Source: Symbiodinium natans (taxonomy: Eukaryota > Sar > Dinophyceae > Suessiales > Symbiodiniaceae). Taken from it: a DNA stretch of 42,500 nt. The notes under the pieces were generated by a model. It ran no database searches. It was not told where the DNA came from and saw nothing but the letters and a program-made list of their open reading frames with translations. The DNA is taken from NCBI GenBank assembly GCA_905221605.1, contig CAJNDS010000813.1:202501-245000 (forward strand), written 5' to 3'. Both the position numbers and the translations under genes were made by a program. Shown here in pieces: positions 20,561 through 30,691 of this stretch (positions are counted from its first letter, which is position 1; each line of letters begins with the position of its first letter).

Positions 20561-21354
20561 GAGCCGAGTGCGACGTCACATTTGCGCCATTTCGCGCCGG
20601 ACCTAGACGAGATCACCGCGTCGCCGAAAACAAGCCCCGGTTGGGGATGATTTTACCCCCCTCCATGAAACCATGAAGAGCCTTTTGTCGAAGATAGGCT
20701 AATTAGGTGCAGAAGCTATCGGAAGATGTAAACTATCGGACAATTCAGCTGTGGTTTGTCAGTTGTGCACGAGCGTGGCCCGAGTTTGTGCATTCAGGAC
20801 AATGGGAAAGAATGGACGAGTCGCCAGGCGAACACAAGTAAGTCATTCTCACAGTATCAGCTGACTTGTCGACTCGACGAGTACTTGTTGGGCTCTCAGG
20901 GCTTTTATTAGGCGCTGTGCAACACTTGCATGCTGCTTGCAGGCAATGCTGGTTCTGGCACTCCGGAAAGTGTTTTCGCGGTATGGAATGCTGCTATCTG
21001 CATGAAGGCACCTGTCCACCCTGTTACTGCTTCCGTGGTGAAAGCTCTGCGTGGCGCTGCGCTTCACACTTTCGCAGGCCCATCTCCCAAAACTTCACAA
21101 CAGAGACGAAGCTCGCAGCCTCAGCCTTGGTCTGCCATCTCTTCGGTCAAGGACCCGTGTTGACCTGAAGGATTGTCGAACAAAAACACTCAAAAACACT
21201 GCATGTCACTGCGTGCCACAATGTTGCGGAGCATTGGTCATGACCAAGCATCGTTGAGCTGCGGCTGAGAAGTTTCGTGACACCGGCATGCATCACCAGA
21301 TGTGATAGACAACTATTGGAGTCTGCTGGCCTACAGTGTAGGACTGTAGGACTC
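20561..21354. other. between dispersed repeats, no gene called
   Basis: Short plus-strand frames near 20866-21168 (Cys-rich, and an Ala/Val-rich alternative) may contain a small exon after CTTGCAG at 20941. No family was recognised. Confidence 0.3.
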
Positions 21355-21545
21355 AGGTCTCTGCCACGTTTGCGCGACGCACACCACAACAAGTGCACGG
21401 GACTTCAGCCGGTTTTGTTCGTGGAATGCGCCCGGGACCTGGCTGAGAATGCACGATTTGGCGCCAGCCGCGATACCAAAGCATGCTTTTGGAGATGTTT
21501 TGGATACTTTGGATAACATCCAATTTCAGTGGGCTCTCTGAACCG
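21355..21545. repeat. dispersed repeat, copy B
   Basis: It shares with copy A, about 970 bases upstream, the ordered words TGCCAC-TTTGCGCGAC, CACAACAAGTGC, GGAATGCGCCCG, CAGCCGCGAT and GGAGATGT/GAGATGT. Several indels, including one of about 25 bases, separate the copies. Both have the same orientation. Confidence 0.7.
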
Positions 21546-22155
21546 CACAGGGAATTGGCGAGTGCGGAAACACCGAGAGGGGAGTGACGGTCACGTAGTG
21601 CCTCTTATTCAGGCCGAATCAGAAACCCTCGGCCCAAGTCAGAAAAACGAAGGCCGAGAAAACAAGCCCGCCCTGAATTCCCTGAATCATCGCCCTATGG
21701 ACATGAAATGCCAATGCCTTTTGCATGGTGGCACTCCCATTCTATGAGCCCATCAACACACCAGCCGCCAGGTCACTAGCGCTTGGGAAGGGGAGGCTTT
21801 CGATGGCTTTCGCAGAACAAAAAAGCCTCCGATGATTGTTGAGCCGAGTTCCTAGAGCAGAAATCCCCAGCTTTCGCCGGAACCAGTCTATTGCAGGCAG
21901 GCTCCAGCTAGGAGAGGAGAAAAGGCTGACGAAGGCTTTGGGCACCCATAGTGTGAGCACAGTCTTGGAAAGTAAGTACCAACGTGTTTTAAACAACAAA
22001 AATCAAAGGAGAAGCCTCTCAGAAGCCATTTGCAAGGACCATGCAGTTGGAACCTTCGGTGGCAATGCAGTGGGTGCGAAAGGAACCAAGCGGAAGGCGC
22101 AGGCGCCACTCGAGGCCTTCCCTGAAAGCAGGCTGAAAACATCGGAACAAATCTG
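21546..22155. other. no firmly supportable gene
   Basis: A 106-codon polar plus-strand frame (21836-22156) precedes the next coding block and may include 5' exons of it. No motif is visible. Confidence 0.3.
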
Positions 22156-22291
22156 AGCAAAACGTCAACATGCATCAGCGTGCTTGAGGCTGTCACTGGC
22201 GAGATCGATGTCATCAGCGACATCGAGATCGACAGCAGCTTGCCAGCAATGGCCATTGCTTGTTCCACTGCCGCACTGCGATCTCGGTTAC
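22156..22291 (+). CDS. exon of a plus-strand gene (Pro-rich protein), unknown family
   Basis: The frame reads VLEAVTGEIDVISDIEIDSS then LPAMAIACSTAALRSRL and meets a GT donor (TTAC|GTGTAG) at 22291. The acidic helical content looks coding. A further stretch in another frame (about 22305-22430, EVAEAVLHFVNKPQRHQRPP then LRSFEVDMFREDWK) probably forms the next exon. Together they lead into the duplicated Pro-rich exon. Confidence 0.42.
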
Positions 22292-22434
22292 GTGTAGAAT
22301 AACGGAAGTGGCAGAGGCGGTGCTGCATTTCGTGAACAAGCCCCAGCGCCACCAACGACCTCCGGAGGCCTGTGAGCTGCCAGTCCAACTCCGCAGCTTT
22401 GAAGTAGATATGTTCAGAGAGGATTGGAAGGCAG

Positions 22435-22689
22435 ACGACCCCCTCGACAGGACCTCTGCTGGCCATCGAGGATGCGCCAACTCAGCAAGAGCCGGCTCCA
22501 CCGGGATTTTTCCTGCACTCGGTCATGGCACCGGCACCAGAAACACCTCATGAGCTCCTGGTGCCAGTCTCACCTTTGATGTCGCCGCCTTTGCCTTACG
22601 CCACTTGCACGACCGGATTCGGAGAGTCACAAAGCGGAAGAGCACGAGAGGCCCGTTTTCCTTGCCGAACCAAACTCTATGTCATGTAA
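22435..22689 (+). CDS. Pro-rich exon, copy 1
   Basis: After GAAGGCAG the frame reads TGPLLAIEDAPTQQEPAPPG, FFLHSVMAPAPETPHELLVP, and ends RTKLYVM with TAA 22687-22689. It is Pro/Ala-rich and probably disordered, with no known domain. The same frame is kept in copy 2, which supports its being coding. Near the end it has YATCTT where copy 2 has the longer GESEKE-containing segment. Confidence 0.5.
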   Translation, partial: TTPSTGPLLAIEDAPTQQEPAPPGFFLHSVMAPAPETPHELLVPVSPLMSPPLPYATCTTGFGESQSGRAREARFPCRTKLYVM

Positions 22690-22850
22690 CAGCCCTAGCT
22701 AGCATGACTGTTGCATGTCACAGAATCACATAGACAGCCGCTTTTGAGTATCACCTGTGCTATGAGTGTACTCCTTGGAGGACCTCGGCACCAGGCTAAC
22801 GCAGATCTCCGGAGGCCCGTGAGCTGCCAGTCTAACTCCACAGTTGGCAG

Positions 22851-23132
22851 ACGAACGCCTGGACAGGACCTCTGCTGGCCATCGAGGATGAGCCAACTCG
22901 GCAAGAGCCGGCGCCAGCGGGATTTTTCCTGCACTCGGTCATGGCACCGGCACCAAACCGCCCTCACGAGCTCCTGGTGCCACGCGCGCCTTTGATGTTG
23001 CCGCCTTTGCCTGGCGAATCCGAGAAAGAAGGCTTCGGAGAGTCACAAAGCGGAAGAGCACAAGAGGCCCGCTTGCCTTGCCGAACCAAACTCTATGTAA
23101 CACATTACGACAGGCAGCAAAGCCGCAGCTAG
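22851..23132 (+). CDS. Pro-rich exon, copy 2
   Basis: After GTTGGCAG the frame reads TGPLLAIEDEPTRQEPAPAG, then MAPAPNRPHELLVPRAPLML, ESEKEGFGESQSGRAQEARL, and ends at TAG 23130-23132. An in-frame stop just upstream (TAA inside CCAGTCTAACTCC) means it must be joined to an upstream exon by splicing. The two copies could be alternative 3' exons of one gene. Function is unknown. Confidence 0.5.
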   Translation, partial: TNAWTGPLLAIEDEPTRQEPAPAGFFLHSVMAPAPNRPHELLVPRAPLMLPPLPGESEKEGFGESQSGRAQEARLPCRTKLYVTHYDRQQSRS

Positions 23133-23938
23133 CATGACTTATGGCATGTCACATAGCCCCTTGTCAAGCGCATGTGAAGCGAATGAAATGCACATGCGCG
23201 ATGAAGCGCATCATTCCTGCGACAGGAAAATTCGCCATGCCCAAAAGTAGGGCCCGTGTTTTTCCGTTGCTGTTGAATCTCACCATATCTCACCCATGCG
23301 ACGTGTGTGTGGTGCGTGTGTGCTATGTGCTATGTGTCCAGCGCTGCGAAGGGCTGTAGCAGCTTAGCAGCAAGGGATCTCTGCCAGGCTCGCCGCATTC
23401 TGCATTGTTTCCTGAGAGGCCGCCTCAAGTCCGAAGGGTTGCCACATATTGCCGATTCATGCTACCAGAGCTGCTCCCAAGACCAGCTTCACTCTACTAT
23501 ACTCTACTTATCTCTACTTGCAGATTTGGCGATCCACTCCTACGGTGCTCACTGCAGTGGTCCATGCTTGCGAAACTTGCGCTACGCAAATTTGCAGACT
23601 CACGCTTCTCATCCCAAGTAATTGCTCCTTTGCCCGATGCGGGCTGCCCTTTCCTGATCTGAATCGCAACCCCATGCAACTTCGAAACAGATTCAACAAC
23701 ATGTAAAAACAAATTGGAACTCTCAGCGTCCTCTCACGCATAGAGGTTGCGGGGTGGGCGGGGCCGGTGACAAGGGGCATTCTTTTAAGAGGAGAGGGGG
23801 GGGGGTTGTGATTACGTGGTCAACAAAGTGGCACAAATTGAGTCGAAGCATTCGCTTGCGCACGACACCAACTTGAACCCAAAGCTGCTGAGTGGTTCTT
23901 TGGTACGAACCCAGGTTTCCTAATTACGCGACTCGGCA
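23133..23938. other. no firmly supportable gene
   Basis: Three overlapping plus-strand frames are open at 23405-23700 after CTTGCAG at about 23523. With all three open, I cannot call an exon. A 9-base G run lies at about 23798-23807. Confidence 0.35.
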
Positions 23939-24838
23939 TTGGTTGCACAAATCTGCGTGTATTGGTTTCAGGAGTCCTCGCCTTTACAAGAATCCGCATT
24001 TTCTGGTTGCACGAATCCGCGTGTTTCAATGAGATCTCGTTGCATGAAACCAAGCTTGAAGGAGCTGGCCAAGGAAACTGAGCAACGGCGGGCGAAGCAA
24101 GCAGCTGCAGCCGAGGCGGCCAGGAAGGCGGAAGAAGAGTGGCTGGCCAAGGAAACTGAGCAACGGCGGGCGAAGCAAGCAGCTGCAGCGGTGGCCAAGA
24201 AGGCGGAAGAAGAGCGGCTGGCCAAGGAAACTGAGCAACGGCGGGCGAAGCAAGCAGCTGCAGCCGAGGCGGCCAGGAAGGCGGAAGAAGAGCGGCTGGC
24301 CAATGAAGCTGAGCAACGGCGGGCGAAGCAAGCAGCTGCAGCGGTGGCCAAGAAGGCGGAAGAAGAGCGGCTGGCCAAGGAAACTGAGCAACGGCGGGCG
24401 AAGCAAGCAGCTGCAGCCGAGGCGGCCAGGAAGGCGGAAGAAGAGCGGCTGGCCAATGAAGCTGAGCAACGGCGCGCCAAGCAAGCAGCTGCAGCCGAGG
24501 CGGCCAAGAAGGCGGAAGAAGAGCGGCTGGCCAAGGAAACTGAGCAACGGCGGGCGAAGCAAGCAGCTGCAGCCGAGGCGGCCAAGAAGGCGGAAGAAGA
24601 GCGGCTGGCCAAGGAAGCTGAGCAACGGCGAGGCAAGCAAGCAGCGGCAGCAGAGGCGGCCGGGAATGCGCATGAGGAGCGGGAAGATAGAGATACAGAG
24701 ACAGAGATGACTGCCGCTGAGGCGCGAGTCAAACCCCCCCTTCTGTTGCAGCCAGTATCAGCCAGTAAGTTCTTAAGGCAGTCGTTATATCATCGAGAGA
24801 CACAGTTTGGGGCGGAGCAGGACCGAAGAGGGATGTAG
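23939..24838 (+). CDS. Ala/Lys/Glu-rich coiled-coil protein with eight tandem 25-26-residue units
   Basis: A 299-codon frame. From 24065 to about 24682 it consists of eight units close to LAKETEQRRAKQAAAAEAAR-KAEEER. Units 2 and 4 are one residue shorter (AVAKKAEEER). Some units carry ANEAEQ for AKETEQ. DNA identity between units is very high, so the array expanded recently. The composition predicts a continuous charged alpha-helix or coiled coil, like the TolA-type stalks seen in many unrelated proteins. The tail (EREDRDTETEMTAAEARVKP, then basic) ends at TAG 24836-24838. The true start may be the Met at about 24029 or 24044, or an upstream exon. The antisense frame is also open across the array because of the repeat periodicity and is a shadow. 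Confidence 0.65.
   Translation: MVAQICVYWFQESSPLQESAFSGCTNPRVSMRSRCMKPSLKELAKETEQRRAKQAAAAEAARKAEEEWLAKETEQRRAKQAAAAVAKKAEEERLAKETEQRRAKQAAAAEAARKAEEERLANEAEQRRAKQAAAAVAKKAEEERLAKETEQRRAKQAAAAEAARKAEEERLANEAEQRRAKQAAAAEAAKKAEEERLAKETEQRRAKQAAAAEAAKKAEEERLAKEAEQRRGKQAAAAEAAGNAHEEREDRDTETEMTAAEARVKPPLLLQPVSASKFLRQSLYHRETQFGAEQDRRGM
23941..24028. repeat. two copies of a ~22-bp direct repeat
   Basis: GGTTGCACAAATCTGCGTGT (about 23940) and GGTTGCACGAATCCGCGTGT (about 24003) lie 63 bases apart, just upstream of the coiled-coil repeat. Related words (AAGAATCCGC) lie between them. Confidence 0.7.
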
Positions 24839-25385
24839 GGCCAAGTGGCACCTCGCGTCTTGAAATGAACGCGTGAGCCCGAAACAAGAGAGGCAGTCGC
24901 TCCGCAACGGTTCAGCATGTTCCGCATTCTATGATGCGGGTTCGACTTTTTAAAGTCACGGCCATGTTGGTGATTTCCCTGTCAGGTTACAGAGGACGAA
25001 AGCAGTTGCGAAAGCAGCGGTGATGAAGGGCTCCTCATCAAAGCAGACTCCTGGTTTCGAACGGAGTGCAGTACAACGCAGCAGCGTGTAATGTGTAATG
25101 AATGCGAATTTGAAGAGAGTCCTACACCGAGGAAGCTTGCGACCTGAAAGAAGCCAGCAGACTGTGTTTCCTTTTACTACGCGCAGCTTCCGTGCCTCAG
25201 CTCCGCATCGAGCGAGGAACAATCACCGCTCATGTATAACATAGTTTGACTACCAAAGCTGGAATGCGATTAAACGCAGATATGCTGAAACCAGAAGCTG
25301 AGCAGCTGAGGACAAGCTGAAGGCCGCATAGCTTTGCGTTGTTTCAGCACGACTTCAGCTAGCAGTCTGCATCATCATTGCTTGT
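24839..25385. other. no recognisable gene
   Basis: Mixed-composition flank. An 88-codon minus-strand frame (24956-25222) has no motif. Confidence 0.4.
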
Positions 25386-26318
25386 TCAAGACGCCGAAGA
25401 CGCCAGTGTACTGTACAGGAAAAATCGGCAAATCTGCACGACTGACAGGAGAATCCACGAATTCAGCGTCCGTGGGCCGTGGCAGCTTGCCTTTTGGATG
25501 CTCGCCTTGAGGCCGTCTTCCCCTGACATGTATACAGTATGCAGTATATTGCAGTATACTACCCTAGGATTTTTTCGGAGGGTTGCCGGGGGCCACGGAA
25601 GTGCCCACATCCTTTCGTGAAGCAAAGTCTGTCGGATCCCTACAGGCCCGAAAGGGCGATGAGATGCCGCGGTTTGAGGCTTCGGTTCAGGGTTTGCACG
25701 TACCTCCTGAAAGTCCAAGCCTGCAGGGTTAGAAATCTCAGAGGACGAGGACTTCGGAGGTCCGAGGCTGCAGTTTGAAGCAAATGGGTCTGGGGATGGG
25801 GGGTGTAAACCACTTGTTGAACAAAATGCCTTATGGGAAAACCAGCCAGGTCCCGCCAGACCCGCCCACCCAAAAAAGTGTCCCGCTCCTTCGTCGGCTC
25901 TTTTGGGTGTCATGTTGGGGGTGGGTGAGGCACTCGCCTGGGGGGCATATGCCCTCTCAGACGCCCCAGAAGCCTCTTGGGGGGATTTGGGGCGGATATC
26001 TGAGAAGATGATCTGCGCTGAGTATGGAGCAAGCTCTCTCCATCTCTCTCCTGCGCAGGATGCAAATCCCTCGTTGTTTTGGCGCTGCCGGGATCTTGAT
26101 CTTACTGGTAGGGTCTTTTTGTCTCGCACATGACTTGATCCGACTCGGCCCCCGCAGAAGATTGCATTTGTATCACGGACACATCGGATGACTTGAAAGG
26201 TTTTCGACATTTCTTTCCTCGTCCAGCCACTTCGAGCAGGCAGCTTTGCTGAACTTGCAGAACAGCCTTGGTGTAGATCTTGGTAGTGTACCGAAACGTG
26301 TCGACATCTTCTGTGCAT
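25386..26318 (-). CDS. 310-codon minus-strand ORF, unknown
   Basis: This is the longest frame of the window that is not repeat-derived. It reads polar and basic at the start (RSGWTRKEMSKTFQVIR), then Gly/Trp/Pro-rich (GHFFGWAGLAGPGWFSHKAF, RMWALPWPPATLRKNPRV), ending with a hydrophobic stretch (LLSVVQICRFFLYSTL). No domain was recognised. A frame this long is unlikely by chance at about 53% GC, but internal introns could contribute. The opposite strand has only short frames. Confidence 0.35.
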   Translation of the reverse strand: MHRRCRHVSVHYQDLHQGCSASSAKLPARSGWTRKEMSKTFQVIRCVRDTNAIFCGGRVGSSHVRDKKTLPVRSRSRQRQNNEGFASCAGERWRELAPYSAQIIFSDIRPKSPQEASGASERAYAPQASASPTPNMTPKRADEGAGHFFGWAGLAGPGWFSHKAFCSTSGLHPPSPDPFASNCSLGPPKSSSSEISNPAGLDFQEVRANPEPKPQTAASHRPFGPVGIRQTLLHERMWALPWPPATLRKNPRVVYCNILHTVYMSGEDGLKASIQKASCHGPRTLNSWILLSVVQICRFFLYSTLASSAS

Positions 26319-27397
26319 TCTGCTGCAGGTTTCCTCACGTGTCTTTATGCGAGATGCTGCTGATCAATTGGCGAAATGACCTCCGCGCGCGCTGTAAGGC
26401 CTTTTAATTGACGTTCCTGCTGTAGGACTTGCAAGGCCAACCGCCAGTAGGGCTAGTTGTTGCATATCCAGAACTAACCACACATGGCAAGATTCATTTT
26501 GGGCATTGAGTGTTTGAGCCTCCCTGCCAGTGCCCACTTCAAACGAACACCATGGGCCATATCGGTTTCATGTTTGGACTCAACTCTAGCAGAATCTTGC
26601 GTCTGACCCTTGGTTCTGAACAAAAATCGGTCAAACCTAATTCCTTGTAGAACATGTCGTACATTCCACAGCAGCAAGCTTGAGTTGCCGAAAGTGCCGA
26701 GAGCACTTGGCCTATTCACGCATATTCACGCCAAGTTGTCCGCCAGGTGCAGCACGGTCTCACGTGCCTCTACATACCTAGCGACATGTACGACGCAAAG
26801 CAGCCTCTGTCTTGACAAAGAAGTCCGCTCCTGCCGTTGAATTTCTTTTCAGCATGTGCCCGGCACGGCATTGCAACCTATGCACTCTTCCGCATCCTGT
26901 GATGACTTGTTGTTGGGTGCAAGGCTCAGCGATGTTTCAAGCCTTCAGCTTGTCAAAGAATGTCACAAAAGCTCGCCCGTAGCCTTTTACGCTGTCAGCA
27001 TGCTCCCCCTACAATACACCTGCAAGCCTTACAATCATGTCAAGCCTCGTGTTTTTTGTGTAGTCACATGGGCTTCGGCGGTGCATGGATCATAGCACTG
27101 CCTGCAGTGCATGGCCTAGGCCTCTTGCAAACTTGCTTGACAATTGTGCGGATCGCCGCCTACAAGCAGTGTTGCAAAGCCGTCATGTTGGTTAGTGCGT
27201 GCACGTAGCATGAAGTCGAAGTCTGTCAAGAAGTGCGTGGCTGGATCTGGAGTGTGAAGGTACTGCGAGAAGCTTAAGATGTTATCACTGAAGGGGGGGT
27301 GACGCAAGAAACCTGCCCTCGGGACATCCCGAACCGCAGGCACGGACTTCTGTGAGCTGCCTTCGGAAGTGGTTGACTACCTGGACACGATCGCTCC
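26319..27397. other. sparse coding signal
   Basis: A short plus-strand stretch after CCGCAG at about 27339 reads TDFCELPSEVVDYLDTIAP and then a stop at 27399-27401. It could be a terminal exon. The rest shows no supportable feature. Confidence 0.3.
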
Positions 27398-27646
27398 ATG
27401 ACATGCCCATACCAACCGCCCTATGCGATACTGAACTGGGAGCAGCAACCATGTCCTAGCAATCCTGCGGAGGAGCCTTGGGACAAGGCAATAGTGCAGG
27501 CTGCGCAGGACAGCTGTTTCTTCGTGGTGACTTTTCATGAGAGCATCGAGCATGACAAAGGAGCTGTGTCCGAGTTCTCTGCATGCATCGAACAGATTCG
27601 AACAGTGCAGAACTGTGGACATTACCACTGCACAGCGTTGGCGTGA
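27398..27646 (+). CDS. candidate plus-strand exon, unknown protein
   Basis: An 82-codon frame with good coding character (AEEPWDKAIVQAAQDSCFFV, ESIEHDKGAVSEFSACIEQI) ends at TGA 27644-27646. The minus strand here is less coding-like. No family was recognised. Confidence 0.35.
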   Translation: MTCPYQPPYAILNWEQQPCPSNPAEEPWDKAIVQAAQDSCFFVVTFHESIEHDKGAVSEFSACIEQIRTVQNCGHYHCTALA

Positions 27647-28568
27647 AAACTGATCTAATCTGACTCAGCCCTCAAGGACTTGAAACCGGGGCCAGAGCTC
27701 CTCGCCTGCCTGCGGGCAGTGCAGGAAGCGCTGAGCTCGGCTATGCTCAGGGGCAATCGCAAGGGTCGTGTCCGGGTTTCGATGCCCTGGCTGCTTGGGT
27801 CTCGGCCAAGCTCTTGAAATCTTCAGCAGAATGGGCTTTGGAGTTTCAAAGGTTTGGCCTTATTTTGGTTGCAGGCTCTCGAAATCGTAGTGTGAGGGAG
27901 CCTCGGATTGGATTTCACGAAATCCCGTCCAAGGTCCGGGGGGAGGGGTTTCCCTAAGCCTTCAATCCCTTTTTTAACTAATTCCTTTTCCTTTGTATTA
28001 ATTCATCCCTATTGAAGCATATACGACCCCTGGACCATTCCAGGAGAAACAAAAACAGCTTCGATTGTTCGGGGAGGGGGGGAGCCCCGCACGTCCAACA
28101 GTACGCATCATGTCTGCGCCACCGACGCGGTCTGGTCATGTGGATGCATGTGAGGATACGTGAATACTGTACTGTGGCTGCTGCCGAAGTTGAGTAAGTT
28201 GAGGTGAGACTGAGTTGCCGTCACTTTCGCTGCGAAAACTCATACACTTATAAGGTCCTTCGAAGTACCTGCGTGGCCCTTCAGCACGAACTGGCAGTGC
28301 CGGAGCGCCCATGGCAGGACAGAGGCAGCAGTGAAAAAATCATCCAGAGTGCAAGAACAGAGTTACTTACAGCTGAGAGTGTGGGTTGTTGGCAGGGGTT
28401 TTGTACATCATTCCACGACCTCCCCAGGGAAAGAATCTGAACCATTGCGGTTACCGAGAAGGAACATGCATGTCGTGCAGGGGTCCGAATCTGCGCCGAT
28501 ATTAGCTATCACAACGAACACATGTCCATGGTTGTTTGCTTCATTCACGTGGTTTGTTGTTGTTTCAG
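27647..28568. other. no firmly supportable gene
   Basis: T-rich, intron-like DNA with a G-rich patch near 27935-27955. Frames at 28204-28585 are ambiguous. Confidence 0.35.
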
Positions 28569-28822
28569 CTTCCTGCAATCGATGACGGCGAAAAAATAAG
28601 GTTGAATCCATGCGGCAAAGTTGCATGGCCTACAGCAGTAGAAATCTCCAAAAGGCCCGAAACAAAAAACGAATGAGTAGAGCGCACTCTTTTCAGACAT
28701 GCTGACGGAACTTGGCAAGAAGGTCTCATTGTGACCCTGCACCTGCAGGACTTAAGCACGGCATGGGATTCTTACCAGAAGAAGCTTCTTCAAGGCCCGA
28801 ACGAGCACGGTCTGCTCTACTC
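28569..28822 (+). CDS. two candidate exons (weak CDC50/LEM3-like signature)
   Basis: Exon 1 starts at 28569 after TTGTTTCAG and reads LPAIDDGEKIRLNPCGKVAW, then polar residues to a stop at 28674-28676, unless spliced earlier. Exon 2 is 28749-28822, after CACCTGCAG, and reads STAWDSYQKKLLQGPNE before a GT donor. An N-P-C-G-x-x-A core followed by an A-W-x-S segment recalls the CDC50/LEM3 family, accessory subunits of phospholipid flippases. The match is short and lacks the F-N-D continuation, so the assignment is speculative. Confidence 0.25.
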
Positions 28823-30691
28823 GTAGGTTGCATGTCATTGCAGCCATATCCTTGGCAGGTGCTTCTTCGGGCTGCAAGCTTCCCCGCATGCTTACTGCTG
28901 CGCTGCTGCCGGGCCTGTGCCTGGGCTTAACGACCCGACTTCGGCATCTGGTCGCATGCCAGATCGAGCATGTTTATCAAGAAAGCCTGGGCAAAGGCAA
29001 GCAATGGGCAACAGATCGGGCAAACGTACGCAAACAGTATTTTCCATTGTTGCCTGTGTGCGGAAGTGGCTGAAGTGCTAGTCCATGGTGCAGGTCAGAG
29101 CAGTTTTCGATGTTGGTTCGAGGAGCGAGTCCATCGAGGCTGCTTGCCTTTACCTTTTAAGAGGGCTTGTTTCGATGGCATTTGGGCATTTGAGCATTTG
29201 AGAGTCAAAGCGGATATTCTTGTCTACGGAAACGAAGCACGAAGTTCGAGGCCTCTCTAGTGCTGGATGTGCTGACAGTTTTGATATGTTTTGATAGGCA
29301 ATGGCTCTATTCGTTTCAGAGTACCTGGCGCATGGCCCGCGCCTGAGCCTCTCGATTCTGTCGACCCTGGTTGCTGTCACCTGGGGTGCCATGCGCTTGA
29401 TTTATGACGTCTTGTGCTTCGATTCGTGCTTTGCCAAGGCCCTGAAGCTGCTCGAGTTTTTGCAAGTCATGTCGTTGGATGGCTTGCGGCTGAGTCACGA
29501 ACAGCTTACGAGCATGGCAGAGGCGCATGAAGTGGTGTAGTGGTGCTTGAATTGACCGGGTGAATTGAGGCTTTGACTGGATGTCAGATCTTGCATACGA
29601 TTTGCATCGGCGTGCTTTCCGAAAGGACGGGCTTGGGGACTGGCTTAAGCGGCTTAAGTTGCCTTGTCACATTTCTGGAATCCGTGGATGTTGAAATGGG
29701 CAAGGCAAGGAGCAGTCAGTTGTTGTATGATGCAGGTTTCTGTTTTGTTTTGTTTTGCTGTCGGAGATCAATTCTGCGTCTTCTGCATAGAGCAGTATGC
29801 TGACCGTGCAAAGTCATGCAGCATCAGTCAGCAGCTTCTTTCCTGGCGCTTTCTCGGCTTTGACTGATAAGTTAAAGTTGGCAGTGCACCTTGATTCAGC
29901 ATGTCGAAAGTTGCATGGCTTCGCCACTCAATGGGGTAGGAGAGGAAGAAATGCCATAGGGGGTAAGATGGTGAAAGATCCCATGCGTTTGCCGTGACGG
30001 GCCTTCTATTGAGACCTTGGACTAAACAAGCTAGTAAACTTTTGACGACATGGGCCACGGCTCTCGCTCACCTTCACTCGGGCTTGACCTGCACGTTGTA
30101 TCTTAAATGTAATGTCGATCCGCAAGTTGACAGTGTGGAAGAGGGTCGAATGATGTGGAAGTTGCGGTCGGGACTCGCGCAACCCGAAAGCGCAGGGGAA
30201 GAGAATCAGAGAGTGCGACTGAAGTTGGATTGAGAACGCTGCTCCCATGATCTTATTTCCTGAATAGGCTTCGTTTGCACCTGACCCCCAGCCTGGGAAA
30301 CAATTTTCATGGGAAGGGGCCGCCTCTGCCTGCCCCAAGCACCTAGATTGAACGGCAGATGGAAGGTGAGGGCCTGAGAGCTCGAGTATGCAATCACGCT
30401 CGTGTGTTTAATGAGCCCAGCCAAAAGGGCTCCTGGGAGAACAACGTGTCAAACATGGGAATATGTTTTCAAACATGTTTTGCCATGAAAGGAAAAGGAA
30501 TTTGTTTTGGGCAGATAGCAATCCCTTAAGGGGTACTCCGGCATTCCGGCCGAAGGGGTAAGAAGGCAAAAGGAGAGCGAACGAGCGGCCTTTTCAACCC
30601 GACAGGCGCAGACTATGGAGTGATAATTGTTCTTGTTGGTCTAATCTGCGGAGCCGGTTCTGAAAAAAATGAATAGAACCTCTGATGGCCT
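28823..30691. other. scattered weak coding signal
   Basis: 28910-29070 (RLRHLVACQIEHVYQESLGK) and 29301-29540 (plus, hydrophobic; the minus strand is equally open and polar) are possible exons. No motifs or decisive splice sites are visible. The rest (29,580-30,690) is T- and G-rich non-coding DNA. Confidence 0.3.

Larger units (their letters stand above)
22364..23135. repeat. tandem segmental duplication (~330 bp copies)
   Basis: Copy 1 (about 22364-22710) and copy 2 (about 22806-23138) share long near-identical stretches. Examples are CTCCGGAGGCC-GTGAGCTG, ACAGGACCTCTGCTGGCC, GGGATTTTTCCTGCACTC, GGAGAGTCACAAAGCGGAAG and CCGAACCAAACTCTATGT. Unrelated spacer (about 22710-22805) separates them. 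Both are on the plus strand. Confidence 0.92.

Noticed and set aside
21888-22466. 192-codon minus-strand ORF
   Set aside because: It lies opposite plus-strand exons that have better codon use and a duplicated, frame-conserved copy.
23968-24732. 254- and 215-codon minus-strand ORFs over the coiled-coil repeat
   Set aside because: They are mirror images of a periodic repeat. The plus-strand reading has the charged-helix composition of a real protein.
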